From Charina bottae (Eukaryota; Chordata; Lepidosauria; Squamata; Charinaidae), in the NCBI GenBank assembly GCA_023362775.1, contig JALMGJ010000001.1:93280501-93344500 (forward strand): a stretch of 64,000 nt of DNA, read 5' to 3'. Positions 12,570 through 24,242 of the stretch are shown here, piece after piece. A model generated the notes under the pieces. The model was not told the DNA's origin. It did not search any database and worked only from the letters and a program-made list of their open reading frames with translations. Each line of letters begins with the position of its first letter. Position 1 is the first letter of the stretch. A program made the translations under genes and the position numbers.

Positions 12570-15344
12570 ATGCCCCAGGAAAGCAGTCAAAAACCATCCT
12601 TGGGGAGCTACGTACTCCTGTCCTGCTGACAAAGGGGTTGTGGGCTAGCTGCACGCTGTGACGTCTGCCTGGGCTAGGGAGGCCTGCCAGTGCAGCTTGG
12701 CTACTGACGGGGGCCAAAGCAAAGGGCTGTTTAACTGCCTTTAGCATCCCTGGGAAATAGGTTAATGCCCTGCATCTGCCTGGACGGTGGGGCTAGGAAC
12801 AGCAGGCATTCTGCCCATCAGCAAATGGGGAGGTCAAAGGGGAGTATGGTGCTAATCTGAGAGGATTTTGCTGCTGCTCTGGGGTCAGAGTGCTGCTGGG
12901 GTTGCTCTGCAGGGTGCCAGCCGGACATGGGGTGGGGGGTGGGCAAGTAGAAGAAGAAGCAGTGCCGAGCCACATATTGGGCCATATTCCTACCATTTTG
13001 TGGAAAGCTTGAGCAGCTAAAAAACAAGGCACGAGATGACATACTCTGTTCCACCATCAGAGGATACTTTGCATTTGATCATTTCCTTGTAGCCTCCTTG
13101 AGGACTGTCAGCTGCTAGTGATCCAAATGAGTGTGCCCCCCCCACATGTCAAAAACCTGCCTGTGCTGCTCTAGCCACAGGGTGGACCTCCAAGGGTCAC
13201 TGAGCGGTAGTCTGCCATCCAGAAAGGACTCCATGCAGCATCCCTTAACTCTGTGACAGGCCAGAAAAGGGATAATAAGTGCATTAGGGCCCAGTGGGAA
13301 TTGGATGGGTGGGCTTTGGATATAAACAGGGAATCTGCTATTTTTGCAAAGGTGACTTTTTAATTCCAAAAAAACCATGCTTGAAGTGGCCACGCTGTTG
13401 TTTCTGGACTCCTAACCTGTTAAAGAAGCATGGTGTCTAAGGTTCTGTAAACTACCAGGTCAGCTACTACGCTAGTATAAACTGCCTTAAATGCAGGATG
13501 AGGTATTTAAAAAATGGCCTAGTTTCAGTGGCAGGCGATTTGTACCTTCTCAAGCTGTCTGCTGTTACTCCAGCTCCCTCTTCTCTAGGTCATGTGACAT
13601 GAACACGCAATGAGAGCTGCATCAGATCAAAGGTCCACGTGGTACAGCATCCTGCTCCCCTTGTGATCCTCCACACGCATCTTGAGAAATGCCCTCTTCT
13701 CTTGTTACTCCCCAGCAGCCGAGACTCAAAGGTCCATTGCCTGTAAAGAAGGATTTCAACTTGTCTCTAATGACTAGCTATCCAGGCTAGCTGCCATCAT
13801 CCTCTCTGATGTTTGTGAGGCCCATCAATGAATTACTGGGGCAACATTGTGCCTTGTTTGGCTTGCTACCCTGAATCCTCTGATCATCAATTTTATCTGG
13901 CTTCTGGTGTCTGGGAGAAGAAGTAACCATTCTCCTTCTACCTCCTTTCTCCACCCCCTGCATAATGCCATATGCCCTCCTCAAATCATTCTTTTTCTAG
14001 GTGAGAGAACAATGGAAGGGCCCTGCAGGGCAGAACTCGAATCCGGTCAGAAACACATCTGCAGGATATGAAGGCAATGAGCCCTGCTGCTTCAGCGCAG
14101 TCTCTCTGGCTAATGTCCGCTGAGATGAGGTAGCGAGGGCTGAGCAGGTCTGGCTGGCAAAGGCCATGACTTCCTGCAAGGCTGCAGGAATAAACTTAAA
14201 GAGACAGAAAAACCATAGAACAACCTGAGCAGGGCCAGTAGCTCGAGAGGATGACCCTACTGTACTTCTATGGTGGGACAGGGAGGTTGTCGGAAGGCAG
14301 CATCCTTGATCTGGACGTGATTATGGTTGTTCTTCCTTGCCTTGGCAGAATCCTATGACACAAAAGGATCCACTTAATTTGATGCAAAAAGTAAAGGAGG
14401 CCACTGCTTTATCATCTATCTGTTTGCTTTAAAGGTTTGTGGCTTCCTAGCTGGAAACTATAATTGGGTATTGGGCAAGATGGGTCTTTGGCCTAATCCT
14501 GTTGCAGGGCTTTGTTTATATTCCTTTACAAGGGTGCTGGTCGCTCCCAGAGCTAGGAAAGCGGGTATCAGTCCAAGGAATGATCCAGCTTCTTTGTGGG
14601 TATTTAGATCCCTCCAGGACCTTCATATATCCCCTGCAATTGCTACTGCCTAAGGAGAAAAATGAACCCAAGAACCCCTATGTGACATGGCTGCCTTGTA
14701 TGATGCCAGGTAACAGGGAAGAAGGAACGTGGGCAGTGGCATCTCTTTAGCATCTTTCTACTTTGACTGGTGGTTAATAAACATGAGATACGGAAGACAT
14801 ATGAGTGGCTGGTGGGAAGATAGATTGCAGCCTCCCCAAAAGCTGGCAAGGCCCCAGCTGAATGACTCATTACCCAATGTCCTATCCCCTATGGACTTAC
14901 TCCTTTGCTCCTCACCCCGACTTGATGGCCTAAATAGCCCCTTCCAACTAGTTCTAATAAAGCTGCTTTTCTTCCTTGAATCTTTCCCCCATATCTGGCA
15001 TCCTTTTTAACTTAGCTTGTTCATATTACATTTCAGTATCTCAGATACTATTGTCCCAAAGAGCACCATGAAATCCTTGCACTCTGTATGTACATAAGGC
15101 CAAAACAAAATATGAGGAAGTTCAAAAAGTGCCTACATAAATACAGATCTTGAGTTCACGATTCGATCTTAGGGGACTGCCCTAAAGGTTGATGAGAGCT
15201 GGAGAAAGTGTGAGCACAGGTATCTCTCTGTCAGAAAGCTAGTCAATTAAAAACGAAGCAGATGAAGACTATATTACCTGGTTTATACATCACACTATGA
15301 TTTGCATGGTTTGTTGACTAAACTGCAATTGAATGAGCTTGCAA
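12570..15344. other. Intergenic sequence, nothing recognised
   Basis: Nothing gene-like is recognised. A weak match to the CR1 3' end (gatggcctaaatagcccctt, near 14920) may be a decayed LINE tail. Confidence 0.4.
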
Positions 15345-15590
15345 TTGATTGATTGATTGATCGATCGATCGATCGAGCCTTCGAGTCAGTGTTGACTCCT
15401 GGCCACAGCCTGGACAAGTCCCTGCAGTTTTTTTGGCAAGATTTTGGAAGTGGTTTGCCATTGCCTGCTTCCTAGGGCTGAGAGAGAATGACTGGCCCAA
15501 GGTTACCCACCTGACTTTGTGCCTAAGGCAGGAGTAGAACTCATGGTCTCCCAGTTTCTAGCCTGGCGCCTTAACCACTGCTGTGCATAA
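15345..15590 (-). mobile_element. Squamate tRNA-SINE, reverse copy
   Basis: On the plus strand it begins with a (GATT)n/(GATC)n tail, then the tail segment gtccctgcagtttttttggc and the inverted B-box region (gtagaactcatggtctcc), and ends at the inverted A box (gcgccttaaccactgc). It is the same family as 7767-8450 but with the longer tail variant seen at 58954-59169. Confidence 0.8.
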
Positions 15591-16482
15591 ACCTTGGTTT
15601 ATAAAGCGCAAGGGATGGGTTCACATAACGTGGTACATGAAAACCAACAAATTGCAGGTTGGTTTAGTACAATGTGTGAGCCCGGCCAGTATGTCAGATG
15701 AATTTAATCCCATGGTGAGGACCAGTTCATATGTGTTCTTGTGATGTGCCTGATTACTTTCAATCAGTCTAGAATATCCCTGTGCATGGCAAAAATCAGT
15801 TCTTTCTAGATTGTTGACCCAGACACTGTGTTAGAACTGCATCTGACCACATGATCCTCACTAAGGGTGTGCATTTGGTTGTTCTACACAAAATTTCTAG
15901 GCAGCCTGTCGGCTTAAACCACTGCTTCTTAAACTTTCTAAAAATGTTTGGAAAATGTGGAGACCATCCAGTTAAGCAACACTCCCCCATATTTTTGTTT
16001 ATTAAGAGCATGAGAGTTCATGTCTGTCAGTGAATAAGTCAAGGATTATAGATGCATTTGTGCATGCCTTCCTATCCTCTCCATTTTAAAGGCCTTTTAA
16101 AGCTACATTTTGCAACCAACACTTAATCCAAAGGTAAGTATTTACCACTTTAATTACTTTATATACCATATGCCACAATATTAACAACTATTAACAGAAT
16201 CTTGCTGGTCAAGAGTATTCTTTGATAAAACTTGGCAAAAGGCTAGGGGTGAGTGGATCTCCAACCTAGTTAAATCCCACTTTTAATATTAATTCTTGTA
16301 TTTCCTATTTGCTTTGCTTGTGTGGTACCCTAGTTCCATTTTGGACTCACAGTTAGTGACTGACCTGAAGAGCAGTTCACTATTGTCAGTTCAGTTTCTG
16401 AATTTTAATGCATTGCTACAATCTTGAATGAACCCGTTTTAGAGTGAAGTCAATACTTCCTGCTTCAGATCCAGGACCATCT
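15591..16482. other. Intergenic sequence, partial palindromic repeat
   Basis: At 15595-15690 there is a degraded GTTCACAC-family copy (gggttcacataacgtgg to acaatgtgtgagcccggcc). The remainder shows nothing recognisable. Confidence 0.35.
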
Positions 16483-16492
16483 ATCACTTCAG

Positions 16493-17027
16493 ACCCCTCG
16501 CTGATCGTCACCTTGTTGTGGTGAGTGGGCTTGTGTGTTCCCAATGAACCCTGTGAGCGAAGCCGTCGGGAGTCATGTACTCCTGGTAGGGTCACCCATG
16601 GCGGTAAGGTCCAGGGGGAGGAACCAGACAAAGAACGATCCAAGAAAGTCCTCAACGGCAGAACAGGCGGAAGATAACAAGGTGTATTGTTACAACGGCT
16701 GTGAAGGCGGATGAAGGCTGCAGCAGACAAAAGGTCACCAATCGTCATGGTACCCATATATGCCCCCCCTTGTAGTTTTAGCATTTGTAATAAATGTAAT
16801 AAACACCTTTAGCATGGGATCTCAGATTCTTCCAGGAATCCAGGGGTTGGCCATACACCTATGCCATTGGATTAGAGCCTTTTTCTGTGAAGGTTGTGTG
16901 CTGATCATTGTGCACCGATCTCCACACATAAAACAAATTCACGCACAAGCGTCTTCCAACCACACCAAACCCAAAAAAGTTTACCCTTGGGAGACAATCT
17001 TACTCGGCTATGAGTGATCGACAATGA
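16493..17027 (+). mobile_element. Internally deleted LINE (non-autonomous derivative)
   Basis: This 535-bp unit is bounded by a perfect 10-bp target duplication, atcacttcag, at 16483-16492 and 17028-17037. The last about 45 bp, ending gagacaatcttactcggcta plus tgagtgatcg, match the 3' end of the LINE at 28166-29695. The first part (acccctcgctgatcgtcacc onward) resembles, from memory, the 5' region of a vertebrate non-LTR LINE. No reverse transcriptase lies between, so 5' and 3' ends are joined over a large internal deletion. It may be a SINE-like parasite or a one-off deletion. Confidence 0.6.
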
Positions 17028-18140
17028 ATCACTTCAGCTCTGCTCCATCGCTGCTTTCCAAAGTTACGTTAGGGGTGTGGGGTCCGGTGTGGAGCTCAGG
17101 CTCTGTTTATAACAGCTGGACCATTTGGGGCTTGGCATGGAGGAAACGCTTGGGAAGTCCAGGAATCTGAGTTGGGCCTGGCTGGGTGATCTTCTTATGC
17201 AGCCTTCTCCTGCTCACTTGCCTGCTCCCCTCCCCAAAGAGGCTCCCTCCAAGCTGTTTATTCCGTGTGCTAACCTTTTCACACCTCATTAGTTTGGTGT
17301 TTAAACCCAATTACCCCCACCCCAAAGGAGCAGAGATGAGCCACAAAAGCAGATGGCCTCAACCCCAAAGTGAAAGTAATGAGCCCACAATGCCTCCTGG
17401 GGCTTATTGTCTGGGGCCTGCCAGGAAGTGGGAGGGCTGGGTGGGGATGCTTCCCCTTGCTGGCTCATTAACCCTTCAGGGGCACCTGAACAAGTGGCAA
17501 TGGGGAGGCAAGGTTGCTTCTGGTGGGTGCAGATCCTTAAGGCAAGGCAGGTCCGGCACCTGTGCAGATCCTCTTTCAGAGTCATTAGGATGATGTCAGA
17601 GGAGTGACCCCAGATTGTCTTGATCAGCAAGGAATGCCCTGGTTGCATATGGTGCCAACACAAAGGATTCTTTCTCTACTACTGCTACCACCATATTTGG
17701 AAAGCCAGCGCCAGCTATGGCACAGTGGGAAATGTGGTATAATGATGTCTCTGCCCGAGGCTGTCGGTGGGCGTGAGACAGTCTCTGGCCTCCAACTCCC
17801 AAGCTTCCAGTCAGGACTTGGCTAGTCCCCTCTTGGTGTTTTTCACACCTTGAGCTCAAAGTGGATCTTGTGTCACCCCTTTTCAGAGGGGCAGCATTGT
17901 GAGCTGGGAAGGGGGGGGGGAAGAATTTGTGGTATGAATAGAAAACCAGATTGATTGTAATCTGTAGCTTGAATCATGTCAACTGGATTTCTATTTTCTT
18001 AGTGGAAACGTTTCACTCCTTATCCAAGGAGCTTCTTCAGTCTGAGTAAAGTTAGTAAGGGAATCCTTAAATATGTTTCTAGGCTGGCTGTGTGACCTTG
18101 CACCTGGGGCTAGGTCATGGTTATTTTGAGATGTTTGTTT

Positions 18141-19154
18141 CTAAGTCCCTTTATCATCTAAAGGAGGATCGTTAAGATTACCCTGCTGCTGTTGAGCTTG
18201 TGAAATGGTCTTAATCTTCCTAGGCACAGAAGACAAAGCAGGAAGGAAGATAGGGGAAAGGTTATGCCTGAGGCCCCCACCTCTATTCAAGGAAGGATTT
18301 TCCAAGTTGGCATGAATGGATTCCTTGACCCCTCTCTCAAACCACCTATCTTCTCTGTCTAAAATGTGAACATTAATGTCCTCAAATGAGTGTCCTTTTT
18401 CCTTTAGATGAAGATAAACTGCTGACTCTGGTCCTGTGGTGTTACTTCTCCTGTGTTGGGCCATCCTCCTGTACAAAGGTTGTTTGGTTTCTCCAATGTA
18501 GAGTTCAGAGCACTCCTCACTGCACTGGATTGCATACACTACATTGCTTTCCTTGTGTTTTGGAGTTTGATCTTTGGGGTGTACAAGCCTCTGTCTCAGT
18601 GTGTTGGTGGGTTTGAAATATACAGGTATGTGGTGTTTGCCAAATATCCGTTTTATCTTTTCAGACACGCCAGCCATGTAAGGAATGACCAGGTTCTTCC
18701 GTTTACTCTGAGTCTCAGCCCTATCTGTCGCTGTTTTAGGTCTGGTAGACTTAGATTTAGTGAAGGCCCAATTTGGATATCCACAGGCCTGCAGAGCTGT
18801 TCTCAGATGCTGCTTTTCATTCTTTTTGGAATCCATGGAGGTGGGGATGGTTTCTGCTCTGTGTGACAATGTCCTGATGACTCCTAGTTTGTGCTGCAGT
18901 GGATGGTGGGAGTCAAACATCAGGTATTGATCTGTGTGTGTGGGTTTCCTGTAGATCCCTATTTCTAGCTTGCCACCGGTCCCAATGAGGACTTCACAGT
19001 CTAGGAATGCCAGTCTGTTGTCCTTGGTGTCTTCTCTGGTGAAGTTAATGTTGGCATCTATAGTGTTTATATGGTCCGTGAAGGCCTGTACTTCCTGGGC
19101 CTTGATTTTGACCCAGGTGTCAAGGCCCAGGAAGTACAGGCCTTCACGGACCAT
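18141..19154 (-). CDS. Penelope-like ORF, C-terminal part (left arm)
   Basis: A 337-codon open frame. Residues about 20-100 are the end of the reverse transcriptase (FLDCEV and IYRKPTHTDQYL, a PLE signature). Residues about 205-290 are a GIY-YIG endonuclease: VYA at 206-208, YIG at 219-221, Arg 229-230, Glu 278 and the NPSLN end. In full elements this protein copies its RNA and nicks the target. The N-terminal RT core (including YVDD) is missing because the copy is 5'-truncated. The first about 12 residues come from reading across the palindrome centre into the other arm, so the start is artificial. It differs from the right-arm protein at residue 37 (Asn versus Ser) and at the centre. No functional protein is expected. 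Confidence 0.85.
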   Translation of the reverse strand: MVREGLYFLGLDTWVKIKAQEVQAFTDHINTIDANINFTREDTKDNRLAFLDCEVLIGTGGKLEIGIYRKPTHTDQYLMFDSHHPLQHKLGVIRTLSHRAETIPTSMDSKKNEKQHLRTALQACGYPNWAFTKSKSTRPKTATDRAETQSKRKNLVIPYMAGVSEKIKRIFGKHHIPVYFKPTNTLRQRLVHPKDQTPKHKESNVVYAIQCSEECSELYIGETKQPLYRRMAQHRRSNTTGPESAVYLHLKEKGHSFEDINVHILDREDRWFERGVKESIHANLENPSLNRGGGLRHNLSPIFLPALSSVPRKIKTISQAQQQQGNLNDPPLDDKGT

Positions 19155-20084
19155 ATAAACACTATAGATGCCAACATTAGCTTCACCAGAGAAGACACCA
19201 AGGACAACAGACTGGCATTCCTAGACTGTGAAGTCCTCATTGGGACCGGTGGCAAGCTAGAAATAGGGATCTACAGGAAACCCACACACACAGATCAATA
19301 CCTGATGTTTGACTCCCACCATCCACTGCAGCACAAACTAGGAGTCATCAGGACATTGTCACACAGAGCAGAAACCATCCCCACCTCCATGGATTCCAAA
19401 AAGAATGAAAAGCAGCATCTGAGAACAGCTCTGCAGGCCTGTGGATATCCAAATTGGGCCTTCACTAAATCTAAGTCTACCAGACCTAAAACAGCGACAG
19501 ATAGGGCTGAGACTCAGAGTAAACGGAAGAACCTGGTCATTCCTTACATGGCTGGCGTGTCTGAAAAGATAAAACGGATATTTGGCAAACACCACATACC
19601 TGTATATTTCAAACCCACCAACACACTGAGACAGAGGCTTGTACACCCCAAAGATCAAACTCCAAAACACAAGGAAAGCAATGTAGTGTATGCAATCCAG
19701 TGCAGTGAGGAGTGCTCTGAACTCTACATTGGAGAAACCAAACAACCTTTGTACAGGAGGATGGCCCAACACAGGAGAAGTAACACCACAGGACCAGAGT
19801 CAGCAGTTTATCTTCATCTAAAGGAAAAAGGACACTCATTTGAGGACATTAATGTTCACATTTTAGACAGAGAAGATAGGTGGTTTGAGAGAGGGGTCAA
19901 GGAATCCATTCATGCCAACTTGGAAAATCCTTCCTTGAATAGAGGTGGGGGCCTCAGGCATAACCTTTCCCCTATCTTCCTTCCTGCTTTGTCTTCTGTG
20001 CCTAGGAAGATTAAGACCATTTCACAAGCTCAACAGCAGCAGGGTAATCTTAACGATCCTCCTTTAGATGATAAAGGGACTTAG
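19071..20084 (+). CDS. Penelope-like ORF, C-terminal part (right arm)
   Basis: The mirror copy of the minus-strand frame at 18141-19154, also 337 codons. It has the same RT end (IYRKPTHTDQYL at about 67-78), GIY-YIG motifs (VYA 206-208, YIG 219-221) and catalytic-type Glu 278. The C-terminal tail is Gln-rich (SQAQQQQ). The two frames overlap by 84 bp at the palindrome centre, and each borrows its start from the other arm. Both arms staying open suggests a young insertion rather than selection for a host role. Confidence 0.85.
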   Translation: MVREGLYFLGLDFDPGVKAQEVQAFTDHINTIDANISFTREDTKDNRLAFLDCEVLIGTGGKLEIGIYRKPTHTDQYLMFDSHHPLQHKLGVIRTLSHRAETIPTSMDSKKNEKQHLRTALQACGYPNWAFTKSKSTRPKTATDRAETQSKRKNLVIPYMAGVSEKIKRIFGKHHIPVYFKPTNTLRQRLVHPKDQTPKHKESNVVYAIQCSEECSELYIGETKQPLYRRMAQHRRSNTTGPESAVYLHLKEKGHSFEDINVHILDREDRWFERGVKESIHANLENPSLNRGGGLRHNLSPIFLPALSSVPRKIKTISQAQQQQGNLNDPPLDDKGT

Positions 20085-20184
20085 AAACAAACATCTCAAA
20101 ATAACCATGACCTAGCCCCAGGTGCAAGGTCACACAGCCAGCCTAGAAACATATTTAAGGATTCCCTTACTAACTTTACTCAGA

Positions 20185-20215
20185 CTGAAGAAGCTCCTTG
20201 GATAAGGAGTGAAAC
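20185..20215 (+). ncRNA. Hammerhead-like stem-loop in PLE terminus
   Basis: CTGAAGA, one extra A, then a 7-bp stem (gctcctt, loop ggat, aaggagt, so the last pair is G-U) and GAAAC. The order CUGANGA / stem II / GAAA is the hammerhead core layout, and PLE terminal repeats are known to carry hammerhead ribozymes. The extra A and an unassigned stem III/cleavage site make activity uncertain. The mirror copy lies in the left arm near 18010-18040. Confidence 0.4.
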
Positions 20216-20313
20216 GTTTCCACTAAGAAAATAGAAATCCAGTTGACATGATTCAAGCTACAGACAATTCCACCTGGATGACTGAGAACCTTCATAGACA
20301 GATTGATTGTAAT

Positions 20314-20985
20314 GCTAATGTGCATTACAAATGTAAAGAGTGTCCCACTCTTCGTGACCTCATGGACCATAGCACGCCAGGCCTTCCTGTCCTCCACTGT
20401 CTCTCGGAGTTTACTCAAATTCATGTTCGTTACATCGGTGATGCTATCTAACCATCTCATCCTCTGCCGTCCCCTTCTCCTTTTGCCTTCAGTCTTTCCC
20501 AGCATCAGGGTCTTTTCCAGTGAGTCCTCTCTTCGCATTAGGTGGCCAAAGTATTTGAGCTTCAGCTTCAGTATCTGTCCTTCCAATGAGCAGTCAGGGT
20601 TGATTTCCTTTAGGATTGACTGGTTTGACCTCCTTGCAGTCCAAGGGACTCTCAAGAGTCTTCTCCAGCACCACAGCTCGAAAGCATCAATTCTTTGGCG
20701 CTCAGCCTTCCTTATGGTCCAACTCTCACAACCATACATTACTACTGGAAAAACCATAGCTTTAACTATACGGACCTTTGTCGGCAAGGTGATGTCTCTG
20801 CTTTTTAATATGCTGTCTAGGTTTGCCATAGCTTTCCTCCCAAGGAGCAAGCGTCTTTTAATTTCATGGCTGCAGTCACCATCTGCGGTGATATTGGAGC
20901 CCAAGAAAATAACATCTGTCACTGCTTCCATTTCTTCCCCTTCTATTTGCCAGGAAGTGGGTGGCATTACCCAGGGCATTAATTG
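20314..20985 (-). pseudogene. RTE-BovB LINE, ORF2 C-terminus and 3' end
   Basis: The minus-strand frame reads FLGSNITADGDCSHEIKRRL, then MYGCESWTIRKAE, YFGHLMRREDSLEK and RGRQRMRWLD. This is the characteristic C-terminal region of BovB (RTE clade) ORF2, after the RT. The piece is 5'-truncated and lacks the endonuclease and RT core. The 3' end abuts the PLE insertion at 20313. BovB supplies the machinery for Sauria SINEs, so its presence fits the five such SINEs here. The long plus-strand frame over the same bases is only its antisense. Confidence 0.9.
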
Positions 20986-21262
20986 TTTTCTTTTGGGTTA
21001 AATTTAATCCTGTGAGAGTTAGTCAATTAATCCTCTTTTAGTGTTTCTACAACACATTAATGAGTAACCCTTCCACTGAAATACTTCAGTGTGCAGTAAG
21101 AACAGGTCCCATTTCTCCCTATGATAGTAACTGAAGTCCAAAGTATGTTTTCCCTTCTCATATTTGATAACCTGTTGACCTTCCAACATTTCTCAGATAT
21201 CACTTCTCTTGTATACCATCTTATCCTTCTTTCTCTGCAAAGATCATTCTCATGATAGCCTC

Positions 21263-21357
21263 TGGCTAGATTCACACAATATGCTCAAACAGGTGTCAGG
21301 TCAAGACTTATTAGCTGCATTCAGATTACATTGTAAACTTTATTAGCATTAACTGGT

Positions 21358-21393
<36 letters not shown>

Positions 21394-21485
21394 ACGTGTA
21401 GCACATTGTACCAACCCAGTCCATTTGGTACCCAGAAAACAGTTAGTTCATTAATCAGGTTAAGTGTGTTGTGTGAACATAGCCT
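21263..21485. repeat. Palindromic GTTCACAC-family repeat copy
   Basis: Left end ggctagattcacacaat at 21263 and right end gttgtgtgaacatagcc near 21469-21485 are inverted. The interior carries a (TG)n tract at 21361-21392. Same family as 6187-6368. Confidence 0.45.
21361..21392. repeat. (TG)n microsatellite
   Basis: About 32 bp of pure TG repeat inside a palindromic repeat copy. Confidence 0.9.
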
Positions 21486-22029
21486 CTATATGTACAGTCT
21501 ACACTACAGAGGTAGTCTTGGTCAGCTGTGTTCTTCTTCTTCAGGACAAGGTTTAGCCATCCTTAATTAATTTTTTATGGGGGAAGAAGGTTTTGGTACC
21601 TTTTTCAGAATCAACATTTATTTTTAATTGCCCTGTAATCATGCCTTTTCATATTGACTTTCTTTCCATAATGAATGCATTGCTCTTCAATTGACCAAGT
21701 GCCCTGACCTCACCTTGAAGGTTTAGAATGGGATAAGCCTGTTCATCAATATTCTCAATCAAGATGATCAAAGCAATATCGAAACAGTGATTTTACTCAG
21801 ACCCCAGATACCCTTCTTAATATTACCTCCCCTTCCCAAACTCCAGATGTTCTGGAATTTCTCTCTATTCCCAAACCTCTGTTTGACCTAGTGTAAGTTT
21901 TGACATATGAAGTAATTGCTAAGGACATCAAAGTCACACCCCCACCTGATCACAGCTACCCCATTGCTAACAAATCCAGAATCACCCATAAATGCCATTG
22001 CAATGTGTAGAAGCTCATGAATCTCATAA
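21486..22029. other. Intergenic sequence, nothing recognised
   Basis: AT-rich unique sequence without recognisable repeat or gene. Confidence 0.45.
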
Positions 22030-22383
22030 ATAATTTTATATTTATTATTTATTTTATTTTTATCCCGCCTTTATTTATTTTTTATAAATAACTCAAGGCG
22101 GCGAACATAACTAATACTCCTTCCTCCTCCTATTTTCCCCACAACAACAACCCTGTGAGGTGAGTTGGGCTGAGAGAGAGTAACTGGCCCAAGGTCACCC
22201 AGCCGGCTTTCATGCCTAAGGCGGGACTAGAACTCTCAGTCTCCTGGTTTGCCATTGGCTCCTTCCTAGGGCTGAGAGACAAGGACTGGCCCAAGTCACC
22301 CAACCGGCTTTCATGCCTAAGGCGGGACTAGAACTCACAGACTCCTGGTTTCTAGCCCGTTGCCTTAACCACTAGACCAAATA
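22030..22383 (-). mobile_element. Squamate tRNA-SINE with duplicated head segment
   Basis: On the plus strand it starts with the inverted tail (atcccgcctttatttatttt, then ctcaaggcggcgaacat) and ends ccttaaccactagaccaaat, the inverted A box. The B-box segment (gcctaaggcgggactagaac) occurs twice, about 100 bp apart, making a dimeric head. Confidence 0.85.
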
Positions 22384-22441
22384 AAGTTTTACTACTCCAT
22401 GTATATATTACATGGTACAGCTCTAGTTCCTCTTTCTGACT

Positions 22442-22517
22442 GGCTGAGTTTGCATACTGCATTGAAACAAAAACTAGCCAAGCACAGTTTGGCCAAGAGT
22501 GCAATGCAAACCCAGCC
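22442..22517. repeat. Short palindromic repeat (GTTTGCAT variant)
   Basis: The ends GGCTGAGTTTGCAT and ATGCAAACCCAGCC pair over 13 of 14 positions around a 48-bp interior. It is probably a short member of the GTTCACAC family. Confidence 0.45.
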
Positions 22518-23739
22518 TGTGTGGTTAGCTTGTGGCTCAGTTGTGTTCTGCAAATTCAGGCAATTGGGTTAATAAGTAAATCATGGTTCATTTAAGCAGG
22601 GGTCTGCCAACATAGCCATTCTGATATTGATGAAATAAAGCCAGTCTGGGATATCTGTGGTGAAATGTGAGCTTATTCAGTGAACAAAATAAGGAGGAGT
22701 TAATAGCTTATGTGGTAAAGAAGAACCAACAAAGAACAGATGTAGTAGTTAGCTGGGGGAATAAGGCTTTTTCCTATATAAAACATACCCCAAGACTGAA
22801 GAGAGTTTATATATTTAGTTACCGTAGATTAGTTATTTAACTGAAAGTCTTGGGCCATTTTATAAAAGACAAATAACATCTAAATGGAGGGAAGACAGTA
22901 CTCCTATCCATTCTACCATCTTGAAGAGAAACATCCAGTTGCCCTACCTGCCATAGAATGATTTTGCAGTAGCCTGAACACGAGTCCCTGAAGGCTCAGC
23001 AGTGGCCACCAGGGGCCCTTTCTCTGGCCACCTTTCTCTCCTCTGTGATGTTGAGCTGGGGAAATCTCACGGACGGTGACCCAGGGCAGAGCTAATGGGC
23101 CTCTGTCTTGTCTATCCCATTTAATGGCCTGAAGTGGCTGTATCTGTTCCTTGGCTCCCATCCATCATCATAAAATGAATCTTTCCTTCAGTTCCAAGCT
23201 GTGAAGTTGACCTGCCCACCTTCCTTTCCCACTCAGGGACCTTCCTCTTGGCCCTATGCATTAATGATTGACGACCTAGGAATGCAATGGGGTTTTCCAG
23301 GCAAAATCAGAAGGTAATCTTAGAGCTTCAGGGAAGCAGTAGCCAAAATGTTGTTCTGGGGAGAGCTGGGTCCAGGGAAAATGGGATTTTCTGAAAGGTT
23401 GCTACAGAATGTAGTAACCTATATAGTTTATCCACATTTTCCATGTGGATACAAGTTCCAGTTGATTTTTCAGGAGAGAAACAAAGGAGCCTATCTATGG
23501 CATTTGAATCAAGGAGATTGGGTTCACATGTTATGTCCAAACAATAAATAATATCATGGTTCAACGCAACATGCTAAGACAAGGTTGGGTTCCCTTAACA
23601 GGCTAAAACATGATCTATGCAAACCCATTTTAGCCTAGTCTGGTGTACTGTAGATATCCCAGTCAATGAGTCTAGGAATGCTTCCTTCTGGGATCCTAAA
23701 AAAGATGCATACTGTGGTGTAAATTGAATAGAAATGCAC
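22518..23739. other. Intergenic sequence, nothing recognised
   Basis: Unique-looking DNA. A poor GTTCACAC-family match occurs near 23519-23640. No exon evident. Confidence 0.4.
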
Positions 23740-24242
23740 TGATAGGACTCAAGTATTTTTTTTTCTTTTTTTAATTTTTATTTTCAAGATATAATTAAAA
23801 TACAAAAAAGAAAAAAACTATAGAATAGATAGAAAACAGAACTAAAGAAAAAAGAACAAACTATAAAGATGTGAATAGAAAGAGAAAAGAGAAAAGGTGA
23901 CTTCAGACTTTTTCCGATACAGATATAGGGTTAATGTACAAATCTAATCTCTTACAACTAATTAACCTATCATAACATTATTTCTATTACAATAAATCAT
24001 TCAATCTCTAAAACCCAAAATCAAAACATCATTTTTTTTGGTTACAAGCAAATATTCCAAAAGTGGTTGCCAAATTGATATAAATGTAGAAGCTGTTAAT
24101 TTAGCCATCTGAGCCAAATCCATTAATTTAACAATCCAATCTTCAACTGTAGGTATTTGTGGATCTTTCCATCGTTGTGCATATAACAGACTTGTAGCCG
24201 TGATCATATATAGTAGCAAAACTCCATGCTGTTTCTCTAATT

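Larger units (their letters stand above)
17947..20313. mobile_element. Palindromic head-to-head Penelope-like insertion
   Basis: The 15-bp duplication cagattgattgtaat lies at 17947-17961 and 20299-20313. Between them, arms 17962-19105 and 19120-20263 (1144 bp each) are inverted copies with no gaps in register, separated by a 14-bp spacer (19106-19119). The right end has about 35 bp more than the left (20264-20298). Each arm is the 3' part of a Penelope-like element: the ORF C-terminus plus a terminal region. PLEs are known for inverted, 5'-truncated partner copies and a short tail at one end, so this fits one integration event. High arm identity implies a recent insertion. Confidence 0.85.

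Noticed and set aside
18386..18866. Plus-strand frames of 76 and 137 codons (and mirror frames at 19359-19839)
   Set aside because: They are antisense to the PLE ORF and appear in both arms only because of the palindrome.
20303..21001. 232-codon plus-strand frame
   Set aside because: It is the antisense of the BovB ORF2 remnant; the minus strand gives the recognisable protein.
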